Shown here piece by piece: positions 57,087-64,000 of a stretch of DNA of 64,000 nucleotides (within the stretch, counting starts at the first letter, position 1; the number at the start of each line of letters is the position of its first letter). Where the stretch lies: positions 53,660,968 to 53,724,967 of the forward strand of contig NC_090763.1 of the NCBI RefSeq assembly GCF_036898095.1. The letters are read 5' to 3'. Position numbers and translations under genes: made by a program. The notes beneath the pieces were generated by a model. It was not told where the DNA came from, did no database searches, and was given only the letters and a program-made list of their open reading frames with translations. Source of the stretch: Palaemon carinicauda (Eukaryota > Arthropoda > Malacostraca > Decapoda > Palaemonidae).

Positions 57087-59735
57087 TTAGGGAATTGTAG
57101 TGGTTGAGCCCTCACCCACTACTGCACTCGCTGCTACGAATGGTCCCAGTGTGTAGCAGTCCTCGTAAAGAGACTGGACATCCTTTAGATAAAAAGACGC
57201 AAACACTGACTTGCTTCTCCAATAGGTTGCGTCCATTATACTTCGCAGAGATCTATTTTGCTTAAAGGCCACGGAAGTTGCGACAGCTCTAACTTCGTGT
57301 GTCCTCACCTTAAGCAATGCTTGGTCTTCCTCACTCAGATGTGAATGAGCTTCTCGTATTAACAGTCTGATAAAGTAGGATAAAGCATTCTTTGACATAG
57401 GCAAAGATGGTTTCTTAACTGAACACCATAAAGCTTCAGATTGGCCTCGTAAAGGTTTAGTTCGCTTTAAATAGAACTTAAGAGCTCTCACAGGGCATAA
57501 GACTCTTTCTAGTTCATTGCCTACCATATTCGATAAGCTGGGAATATCGAACGATTTCGGCCAAGGTCGAGAAGGCAGCTCATTTTTGGCTAGAAAACCA
57601 AGTTGTAGCGAACATGTAGCTTTTTCTGACGAAAATCCGATGTTCTTGCTGAAGGCATGAATCTCACTGACTCTTTTAGCTGTGGCTAAGCATACCAGGA
57701 AAAGTGTCTTTAAAGTGAGATCTTTCAGGGAGGCTGATTGTAGCGGCTCAAACCTGTCTGACATGAGGAATCTTAGTACCACGTCTAAATTCCAACCAGG
57801 TGTAACCAAAAGACGCTCCTTCGTGGTCTCAAAAGACTTAAGGAGGTCCTGAAGATCTTTATTGTTGGAAAGATTTAAGCCTCTATGCCGGAAGACCGAT
57901 GCCAACATGCTTCTGTAGCCCTTGATAGTGGGAGCTGAAAGGGATCGTCCTTTTCTCAGGTATAAGAGAAAGTCAGCTATTTGAGTTACAGAGGTACTGG
58001 TCGAGGATACAGAGACTGACTTGCACCAGTTTCGGAAGACTTCCCACTTCGATTGGTAGACTCTAAGGGTGGATGCTCTCCTTGCTCTAGCAATCGCACT
58101 GGCTGCCTCCTTCGAAAAGCCTCTAGCTCTCGAGAGTCTTTCGATAGTCTGAAGGCAGTCAGACGAAGAGCGTGGAGGCTTTGGTGTACCTTCTTTACGT
58201 GTGGCTGACGTAGAAGGTCCACCCTTAGAGGAAGACTTCTGGGAACGTCTACTAGCCATCGAAGTACCTCGGTGAACCATTCTCTCGCGGGCCAGAGGGG
58301 AGCAACTAGCGTCAACCTTGTCCCTTCGTGAGAGGCGAACTTCTGCAGTACCTTGTTGACAATCTTGAACGGTGGGAATGCGTATAGATCTAGATGTGAC
58401 CAATCTAGGAGAAAAGCATCTATATGTATTGCTGCTGGGTCTGGGACTGGTGAGCAATATATTGGGAGCCTCTTGGTCATCGAGGTTGCAAAGAGATCTA
58501 TGGTTGGTTGGCCCCAAGTGGCCCAAAGTCTCTTGCATACATCCCTGTGGAGGGTCCATTCTGTTGGAATTACTTGCCCTTTCCGACTGAGACAATCTGC
58601 CATGACATTCAAGTTGCCTTGGATGAACCTCGTTACTAGTGTTATGTCTTGACCTTTTGACCAGATGAGCAGGTCCCTTGCGATCTCGTACAACGTCAGT
58701 GAGTGGGTCCCTCCTTGCTTGGAGATGTACGCCAAGGCAGTGGTGTTGTCCGAGTTCACTTCCACCTCTTTGCCTCGAAGGAGAGACCTGAAGCTTTTCA
58801 AGGCCAGATGTACTGCCAGCAGCTCCTTGCAGTTGATATGCAAGATCCTTTGACTCGAGTTCCACAGTCCTGAACATTCCCGACCGTCTAATGTCGCACC
58901 CCAGCCTACGTCCGATGCGTCCGAGAAGAGAACGTGGTTGGGAGTCTGAACAGCCAGGGGAAGACCCTCTCTGAGGTTGATACTGTCCTTCCACCAAGTC
59001 AGACAAGACTTCATCTTTTCGGAAATGGGGATCGAGACCGCTTCTAGCGTCTTGTCCTTTTTCCAGTGAAAAGCTAGATGGTATTGAAGAGGACGGAGGT
59101 GTAGTCTTCCTAATGACACAAAAAGTTCCAGGGATGATAGCGTCCCTACCAGACTCATCCACTGCCTGACTGAGCAGTGTTCCTTCTTCAGCATGTTCTG
59201 GATGCATAACTGGGCTTGGCTTATTCTGGGGGCCGACGGAAAAGCCCGAAAAGCTAGACTGTGAATCTCCATCCCTAAATACACAATAGTTTGGGATGGG
59301 ACCAGTTGCGACTTTTCCATATTGACAAGGAGACCCAATTCCTTGGTCAGATCTAGAGTCCACTTTAGATCCTTCAGACAGCGACGACTGGAAGAGGCTC
59401 TGAGAAGCCAGTCGTCCAAAAAAAGGGAGGCTCGGATGTCCGATAAATGGAGGAATTTGGCTACATTCCTCATCAGCCTCGTAAACACAAGAGGAGCTGA
59501 GCTTAGGCCAAAGCACAGGGCCTGAAACTGGTAGACCACCTTTTCGAAAACGAATCTCAGAAAAGGTTGGGAGTCCGGGTGGATGGGGACGTGGAAGTAG
59601 GCGTCCCTTAGGTCTAATGAGACCATCCAGTCTTCCCTTCTGACCGCTGCTAAGACTGACTTTGTGGTCTCCATGGAGAACGTCTGCTTTGTGACAAAGA
59701 CATTCAGAGCACTGACGTCTAGCACCGGCCTCCAC
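57087..59735 (-). CDS. Tyrosine recombinase frame of DIRS copy E (long overlapping ORF)
   Basis: 882 codons from the first Met to the stop. The recombinase occupies the last 350 or so residues: RARGFSKEAASAIARARR, SAPTIKGYRSMLA, Arg near 688 (AKRVSE), His813-x-x-Arg816 (HEVR), Trp839 and Tyr849 (SFYLKD). The first 500 or so codons run in another frame of the RT-RNase H-MT gene and are Ser/Pro/Gly-rich without domain similarity. Overlap of YR with the RT frame is known in Dictyostelium DIRS-1. The true start is uncertain; translation could begin much nearer the recombinase. Complete catalytic set and no stop. Confidence 0.88.
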   Translation of the reverse strand: MEAGARRQCSECLCHKADVLHGDHKVSLSSGQKGRLDGLIRPKGRLLPRPHPPGLPTFSEIRFRKGGLPVSGPVLWPKLSSSCVYEADEECSQIPPFIGHPSLPFFGRLASQSLFQSSLSEGSKVDSRSDQGIGSPCQYGKVATGPIPNYCVFRDGDSQSSFSGFSVGPQNKPSPVMHPEHAEEGTLLSQAVDESGRDAIIPGTFCVIRKTTPPSSSIPSSFSLEKGQDARSGLDPHFRKDEVLSDLVEGQYQPQRGSSPGCSDSQPRSLLGRIGRRLGCDIRRSGMFRTVELESKDLAYQLQGAAGSTSGLEKLQVSPSRQRGGSELGQHHCLGVHLQARRDPLTDVVRDRKGPAHLVKRSRHNTSNEVHPRQLECHGRLSQSERASNSNRMDPPQGCMQETLGHLGPTNHRSLCNLDDQEAPNILLTSPRPSSNTYRCFSPRLVTSRSIRIPTVQDCQQGTAEVRLSRRDKVDASCSPLARERMVHRGTSMASRRSQKSSSKGGPSTSATRKEGTPKPPRSSSDCLQTIERLSRARGFSKEAASAIARARRASTLRVYQSKWEVFRNWCKSVSVSSTSTSVTQIADFLLYLRKGRSLSAPTIKGYRSMLASVFRHRGLNLSNNKDLQDLLKSFETTKERLLVTPGWNLDVVLRFLMSDRFEPLQSASLKDLTLKTLFLVCLATAKRVSEIHAFSKNIGFSSEKATCSLQLGFLAKNELPSRPWPKSFDIPSLSNMVGNELERVLCPVRALKFYLKRTKPLRGQSEALWCSVKKPSLPMSKNALSYFIRLLIREAHSHLSEEDQALLKVRTHEVRAVATSVAFKQNRSLRSIMDATYWRSKSVFASFYLKDVQSLYEDCYTLGPFVAASAVVGEGSTTTIP

Positions 59736-60229
59736 CCTCCTGTCTTCTTTGAAACCAAGAAGAGGCGGTTGTAGAATCCCGGAGATTGAAGGTCCGAGAC
59801 TTTGACCACCGCTCCCTTCTCTAGTAAAAGAGACACTTCCCGTTTCAAGGCTCGTCTCTTGTCTTCCTCTCTGTACCTGGGAGAGAGATCGATGGGAGAC
59901 GTTGCTAGAGGGGGTTTCCGTACAAAAGGGATCTTGTACCCCTCTCTGAGCAACTTCACAGATTGTGCATCTGCGCCTCTCTTCTCCCAGGTCTGCCAGA
60001 AGTTCTTGAGTCTGGCTCCCACCGCTGTCTGAAGATGCGGGCAGTCAGACTCTGCCCTTATAGGACTTGGATCCTTTCTTCTTCCCTCGTTTCCCTTCGG
60101 CACGAGCACCTCCTCTGCTGGAGGCTCTGCCACGAAAGGGCGGAATAAAACGAGACGCTGGAGTGTCCATCCTTGGTCTAGCTGACAAGGTAGGCAAAGG
60201 GGGATCTTTGCGAGCTGAGGACGCAACAA
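57986..60229 (-). CDS. Reverse transcriptase-RNase H-MT polyprotein of DIRS copy E
   Basis: 747 residues. RT: GGWRPVLDVSALN, SLDLRDAYFHVPIHP, CFGLSSAPLVF, catalytic F-L-D-D near 270-273 (Phe instead of Tyr before L-D-D), YLGMEI. RNase H: FSDASDVGWGA, KELLAVHLAL, NSDNTTALAYI, LSRKGQ. MT-like: WGQPTIDLFAT, CSPVPDP, YAFPPF, WPAREWF. This is the only uninterrupted RT-RNase H-MT frame in the window. It overlaps the 3' end of gag by about 185 bases and the YR frame by about 1750 bases. The F-P-P-F in place of N-P-P-Y leaves methyltransferase activity in doubt. Confidence 0.9.
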   Translation of the reverse strand: MLRPQLAKIPLCLPCQLDQGWTLQRLVLFRPFVAEPPAEEVLVPKGNEGRRKDPSPIRAESDCPHLQTAVGARLKNFWQTWEKRGADAQSVKLLREGYKIPFVRKPPLATSPIDLSPRYREEDKRRALKREVSLLLEKGAVVKVSDLQSPGFYNRLFLVSKKTGGWRPVLDVSALNVFVTKQTFSMETTKSVLAAVRREDWMVSLDLRDAYFHVPIHPDSQPFLRFVFEKVVYQFQALCFGLSSAPLVFTRLMRNVAKFLHLSDIRASLFLDDWLLRASSSRRCLKDLKWTLDLTKELGLLVNMEKSQLVPSQTIVYLGMEIHSLAFRAFPSAPRISQAQLCIQNMLKKEHCSVRQWMSLVGTLSSLELFVSLGRLHLRPLQYHLAFHWKKDKTLEAVSIPISEKMKSCLTWWKDSINLREGLPLAVQTPNHVLFSDASDVGWGATLDGRECSGLWNSSQRILHINCKELLAVHLALKSFRSLLRGKEVEVNSDNTTALAYISKQGGTHSLTLYEIARDLLIWSKGQDITLVTRFIQGNLNVMADCLSRKGQVIPTEWTLHRDVCKRLWATWGQPTIDLFATSMTKRLPIYCSPVPDPAAIHIDAFLLDWSHLDLYAFPPFKIVNKVLQKFASHEGTRLTLVAPLWPAREWFTEVLRWLVDVPRSLPLRVDLLRQPHVKKVHQSLHALRLTAFRLSKDSRELEAFRRRQPVRLLEQGEHPPLESTNRSGKSSETGASQSLYPRPVPL

Positions 60230-62489
60230 GATCGTGAGTGTCCTTCTGCACTAACGAAGCGGCTATTTCCTTAATCAGGACTTCTGGAAAAAGGCACTTG
60301 GAAAGAGGAGCAAAGAGAAGCTCAGATCTCTGGCACGGTGTAACTCCAGCAGAAAGGAATGAGCAGAGATTTACTCGCTTTTTTAGGACTCCGGACACAA
60401 ATGATGCAGCAAGCTCATTAGACCCATCACGTACGGCCTTGTCCATGCAGGACATAATGAGCAAGGAAGTCTCTTTATCTGTCGAAGAGATCTTCCTGCT
60501 TAGGGCTCCTAGACACCAGTCTAAGAAGTTAAAAACTTCGAAGGCCCTAAAGATTCCTTTCAAAAGGTGGTCCAGGTCCGAAGATGACCAACATATCTTT
60601 GAGCGTCTCATGGCAAGGCGGCGGGGAGAGTCTACAAGACTTGAGAAGTCGCCCTGGGCAGAGGCAGGAACTCCCAAGCCGAGAACTTCTCCCGTGGCAT
60701 ACCAGACGCTCGATCTAGAAGAGAGTCTAGCAGGGGGAAAAGCAAAGGCTGTCTTCCCTAAACTCTTCTTGGACTGCAACCATTCTCCTATCACCCGCAA
60801 AGCTCTCTTGGACGAGCGTGCGAGGACGAGTCTAGTAAAGGCAGGAGTGGTAGACGGCATGCCTAAAACAAACTCTGAAGGCGGAGAACGAGGAGCCACA
60901 GAAACAAACTGGTCAGGAAACAGCTCTTTGAAAATGGCCAAAACTTTTCTAAAGTCCAAAGAGGGTTGAGTAGACTTAGGCTCGTCCAATTCTGATTGCG
61001 GTTCATCTATATGTGCAGCAACATCATCATCAGAAAGTTCCTCATCCGACAACTGATGAGGAAACGGCAACGGAGTGGGTAACGGCTGGTTCGCTGAGTC
61101 CGGTCGCACTGGTGCATGCGTGACTGAGCCGGACGCAACGTCATGGAACTGCTGCCCAGTCTGTGAGCTGGCAACAACCATGGTAGCGCGGGGACGCACA
61201 GCGTCTACTCCAGACTGTCTAGACTGATGTGGGTGCGCAGTGGAAACCACACTGGGTTGCGGAGGTTGACGCACCGCGTCAAAACAAAGCAACTCTGACG
61301 GTTGTTGAACATCCAGAACGTCAACGGCAACCTCCGTGCGTCGCTTAACGTCAACATGCGGCTGGCAGATCAAACTGGAACGCATGGGTGGAGGAACTCT
61401 CTCAACTGGTGTGCGTGAGAAGGTTACCTCAGCGTCCACAGGACGCACAACCGATCGCGTGGAGGGTTGTAGGCTAGGTACTGCACTAGCTGGTACGGCA
61501 GCAACCTTCTCCGCACGAAAGTCCTGCATCAGAGACGTAAGTTTAGACTGCATGTCTTGCAGTAGAGACCACTTAGGGTCTACGGGAGCAGGTGCGGCGA
61601 CAGACGGTGTTACTGTCTGAAGCGGTACCGCTTTGCCTCTCTTAGGCGGTGAGCAGTCATCGGATGACGGCAACGAGTCCGAACTGACCCAGTGGCTACA
61701 ACCGGGCCGTTGGACTTGTGCTGAAGGGACCGATTTACGTTTTAACGGTCGCGAGACCTTGGTCCAAAGTTTCTTGCGAGAAACACCTTCAGAAGACGAG
61801 GTATAAATGGGCTCTCTCGTCTTAGTTAGGTAGGAGCGATCTTGGGTAGATACGCCCGATACCACGGAGGGAACGTCTGTTCGCTGATTAAAGCCTCTCG
61901 AACCCATGCGTCGTACGACATTGCTTCTCCCCTGGACTTGGGAGCTTGCAAGAGGTCCCGGACTAGGAGGACGACAGGCACGAACAGACGAACCCTCAAG
62001 CGCAACACTGTCCACAACACTATCACTTGGCACTTTAGCACTTCCCACTGCACTTTGGCACTTAAGCTCCTTCACATCCGCCATGAGCTGATTACAGTCA
62101 CTAGCAAGGGACTCAACTCTCTCACCCAGAGCCTGGAAGGCACGCATCATATCAGCCATCGATGGTTCCTGAGTGCCAGGAGGGGGGTTAGGAGCAACCA
62201 CTACAGGGGAAGGAATAGGTTGTGGGGCATGAGGAGAGGATATATCAATAGAACGAGAAGAACTTCTCCTAACTCTATCTCTCTCTAGCCTACGTGTGTA
62301 CTTTTGAAATTCGATAAAATCGAATTCCGAAAGGCCAACGCACTCCTCACACCGATCTTCCAATTGACAGGTTTTATCCCGACAATTGGAACAAACAGTG
62401 TGAGGGTCGATAGAAGCCTTCGGAAGACGCCTAGAACAGTCCCTAGCATTGCATTTCCTAAATTTGGGGACTTGTGAAGGGTCAGCCAT
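60045..62489 (-). CDS. gag: Gag-like ORF1 protein of DIRS copy E
   Basis: 814 residues, intact. N-terminal Cys-rich region (CNARDCSRR, DPHTVCSNCRD, CEECVG), a coiled region near 120-150 (MMRAFQALGERVESLASD), a Pro/Ser/Val-rich linker, a folded C-terminal part from about 525 (LDFRKVLAIFKELFPDQF, LGEWLQSKKSLGK-like, FLDWCLGAL) and a basic tail (RGRASSRGGAR, GKRGKKKGSKS). The linker here contains one unit each of the sequences that are tandemly repeated in copies C and D. The start MADPSQ matches the relic starts in C and D. Confidence 0.87.
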   Translation of the reverse strand: MADPSQVPKFRKCNARDCSRRLPKASIDPHTVCSNCRDKTCQLEDRCEECVGLSEFDFIEFQKYTRRLERDRVRRSSSRSIDISSPHAPQPIPSPVVVAPNPPPGTQEPSMADMMRAFQALGERVESLASDCNQLMADVKELKCQSAVGSAKVPSDSVVDSVALEGSSVRACRPPSPGPLASSQVQGRSNVVRRMGSRGFNQRTDVPSVVSGVSTQDRSYLTKTREPIYTSSSEGVSRKKLWTKVSRPLKRKSVPSAQVQRPGCSHWVSSDSLPSSDDCSPPKRGKAVPLQTVTPSVAAPAPVDPKWSLLQDMQSKLTSLMQDFRAEKVAAVPASAVPSLQPSTRSVVRPVDAEVTFSRTPVERVPPPMRSSLICQPHVDVKRRTEVAVDVLDVQQPSELLCFDAVRQPPQPSVVSTAHPHQSRQSGVDAVRPRATMVVASSQTGQQFHDVASGSVTHAPVRPDSANQPLPTPLPFPHQLSDEELSDDDVAAHIDEPQSELDEPKSTQPSLDFRKVLAIFKELFPDQFVSVAPRSPPSEFVLGMPSTTPAFTRLVLARSSKRALRVIGEWLQSKKSLGKTAFAFPPARLSSRSSVWYATGEVLGLGVPASAQGDFSSLVDSPRRLAMRRSKICWSSSDLDHLLKGIFRAFEVFNFLDWCLGALSRKISSTDKETSLLIMSCMDKAVRDGSNELAASFVSGVLKKRVNLCSFLSAGVTPCQRSELLFAPLSKCLFPEVLIKEIAASLVQKDTHDLVASSARKDPPLPTLSARPRMDTPASRFIPPFRGRASSRGGARAEGKRGKKKGSKSYKGRV

Positions 62490-62645
62490 TTTGAATTGGT
62501 CAAGGGAAATTCCAAAAAACGATCAAAAAGTCATCAACAAAGAATCCGTTATCAAAAAGAGTTCAAGGATTTGTGTGAAGAAAAACCCTGCACAGCGAAA
62601 GCTCAAAACTAGAATATAGTACTTCACCAATTAGATGTGAAAAAT
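62490..62645 (-). other. 5' leader of DIRS copy E up to the F insertion
   Basis: The distal part (gcgaaagctcaaaactagaa) is shared with the leader of copy D (41925-41945). Nothing else recognised. Confidence 0.7.
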
Positions 62646-62882
62646 GTTATTTTTATTAATAAAATAAATTTTTGAATATACTTACCCGATAATCATGTAG
62701 CTGTCAACTCCGTTGCCCGACAGAATTCTATGGAGGGATACGCCAGCTATCACAATACTAGAAGGGGGTGTATTTACCAGCGCCACCTGTGGCCAGGTAC
62801 TCAAGTACTTCTTGTTGACACCTCCTCAATTATTCCTCGGTCCACTGGTTCTCTATGGGGAGGAAGGGAGGGTCGATTAAAT

Positions 62883-62973
62883 CATGATTATCGGGTAAGT
62901 ATATTCAAAAATTTATTTTATTAATAAAAATAACATTTTTCAATATTAAACTTACCCGATAATCATGTAGCTG
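62883..62973 (-). repeat. ICR of DIRS copy F
   Basis: Joined antisense end copies (ttattaataaaaataac then atttttcaatattaaac), closely matching the ICR of copy A except in the outer 3' end. Confidence 0.88.
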
Positions 62974-63360
62974 ATTCACACCCAGGGGGGTGGGTGAAAA
63001 CCAGTGTACAAGATTAAAGGATAGCTAAGTATCCCATATTTCATATAATCAGTTATCCACAATAACAATGAAATAATAAGTACCTGGTAAGGAAGTCGAC
63101 TTGAACCGTTACTCTGCCTTTAATAAGATCGTCTTCCTTACTGAGCGCAGCGTTCCTCTTGGGAGGCTGAATCAACTCAAAGGTGCTAAAGTATACAGGG
63201 CTGCAACCCATACTAAAGGACCTCATCACAACCTTTAACCTTGGCGCTTCTCAAGAAAGAATTGACCACCCGCCAAATCAACAAGGATGTGGAAGGCTTC
63301 TTAGCCGACCGTACAACCCATAAAAAGTATTCAAGAGAAAGGTTAAAAAAGGTTATGGGA

Positions 63361-64000
63361 TTATGGGAATGTAGTGGCTGAGCCCTCGCCTACTACTGCA
63401 TTCGTTGCTACGAATAGACCCAGGGTGTAGCAGTACTCGTAAAGAGACTGGACATCTTTGAGATAGAATGATGCGAACACTGACTTGTTTCTCCAATAGG
63501 TTGCATCCATAACACTCTGCAGAGAACGGTTCTGTTTGAAGGCCACTGAAGTAGCCACAGCTCTCACTTCATGTGTCCTTACCTTCAGCAAAGCAAGGTC
63601 TTCTTCCTTCAGATGAGAATTTGCTTCTCTAATCAGAAGCCTGATGTAGTAAGAAACTGAGTTCTTAGACATTGGTAGAGAAGGCTTCTTGATAGCACAC
63701 CATAAGGCTTCTGATTGTCCTCGTAATGGTTTTGACCTTTAGATAGTACTTAAGAGCTCTAACTGGGCAAAGTACTCTCTCCAGTTCGTTCCCCACCATG
63801 TTGGACAGACTTGGGATCTCGAACGACTTAGGCCAAGGACGGGAAGGAAGCTCGTTTTTAGCCAAAAAACCGAGCTGTAAGGAACATGTAGCCGTTTCAG
63901 ATGTGAAACCTATGTTCCTGCTGAAGGCGTGGATCTCACTTACTCTTTTACCTGTTGCTAAGCACACGAGGAAAAGAGTTTTTTAATGTGAGGTCCTTAA
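63361..64000 (-). pseudogene. Tyrosine recombinase of copy F, frameshifted, partial
   Basis: The C-terminal part (63361-63672: THEVRAVATS, TYWRNKSVFASFYLKD) and the middle part (63665-63967: GKRVSEIHAF, KNELPSRPWPKSF) are in different frames. Compared with copy C, two T residues are missing near 63740 and one extra T is present near 63985. The N-terminal part is outside the window. Confidence 0.8.

Larger units (their letters stand above)
56354..62645 (-). mobile_element. DIRS-type copy E (family 1), coding frames intact, 5' end split by copy F
   Basis: The left (3') end is gttattttgattataaaa; the left ITR with the CCCGGTGATTATATAG variant lies at 56388-56548 and the ICR at 56592-56683. YR (57087-59735), RT-RNase H-MT (57986-60229) and gag (60045-62489) are all open. 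The leader is cut at 62641 by copy F within gtgaAAAAT; copy D reads gtgaaaacaaatcc at the same place. The 5' ITR of E should lie beyond F, outside the window. E could be the autonomous relative of C and D. Confidence 0.9.
62646..64000 (-). mobile_element. DIRS-type copy F (family 1), 3' part, runs off the window
   Basis: The left (3') end gttatttttattaataaaa abuts the AAAAT core at 62641-62645. ITR from about 62680 (CCCGATAATCATG variant, like copy A), ICR at 62883-62973, then the YR C-terminus. It is inserted in the leader of copy E, in the same orientation, and must therefore be younger than E. Confidence 0.9.

Overview
This window is animal nuclear DNA, AT-rich, with spliced host genes and very many transposons. 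The elements are DIRS-type, which encode a tyrosine recombinase (YR) rather than an integrase. The style of the copies suggests an arthropod, most likely a decapod crustacean; that is inference from general knowledge of where such elements abound and not something the sequence proves. I see no bacterial or viral genes, tRNAs, rRNAs or CRISPR arrays.

Host genes. A plus-strand gene of unrecognised identity ends in the left part (exon candidates at about 160-236, 512-603, a 10-base microexon 9478-9487, 10248-10290 and 10700-10761 with the stop). A minus-strand gene of the FAM149 family (DUF3719; close to the cilium/Joubert-syndrome gene FAM149B1) runs from the right towards the left. Its exons are 55507-55992, 54411-54479, 52891-53727, 48069-48179, 44216-44387, 42960-43071 and 24342-24486, with probable last exons 22988-23044 and 21282-21395. 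The seven main exons join in phase. The two genes are convergent.

DIRS elements. Family 1 has five related copies. A (+, 669-8291) is full length with 160-bp identical inverted terminal repeats (ITRs), but a foreign ~850-bp insert splits RNase H from the methyltransferase-like domain. C (-, 28424-34907) and D (-, 35701-42201) are non-autonomous: each has lost the gag 3' part plus the RT palm, and each carries about 1 kb of non-coding DNA in place of the gag 5' part. E (-, 56354 to 62645) has intact gag, RT-RNase H-MT and YR frames. F (-, 62646 to beyond the window) has inserted into the 5' leader of E. Family 2 is element B (-, ~15290-20217), degraded. Family 3 consists of old relics: G (-, 11035-15290 continuing at 20217-20366, apparently split by B), H1 (-, 44870-~49165), H2 (-, ~49170-52240, internally deleted), a fragment at 25740-27310 and a short two-ended remnant at 56125-56335.

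How it works together. In family 1 gag, RT-RNase H-MT and YR lie in overlapping frames between ITRs, and an internal complementary region (ICR) near the 3' end is the reverse complement of the two element ends joined together. This is the known DIRS circle-intermediate architecture. The insertion site of D can be read directly because a 116-bp tandem copy of the target remains empty next to it: integration occurred at a shared AAAAT core without target duplication. Every element in a host intron lies in the sense orientation of that gene.
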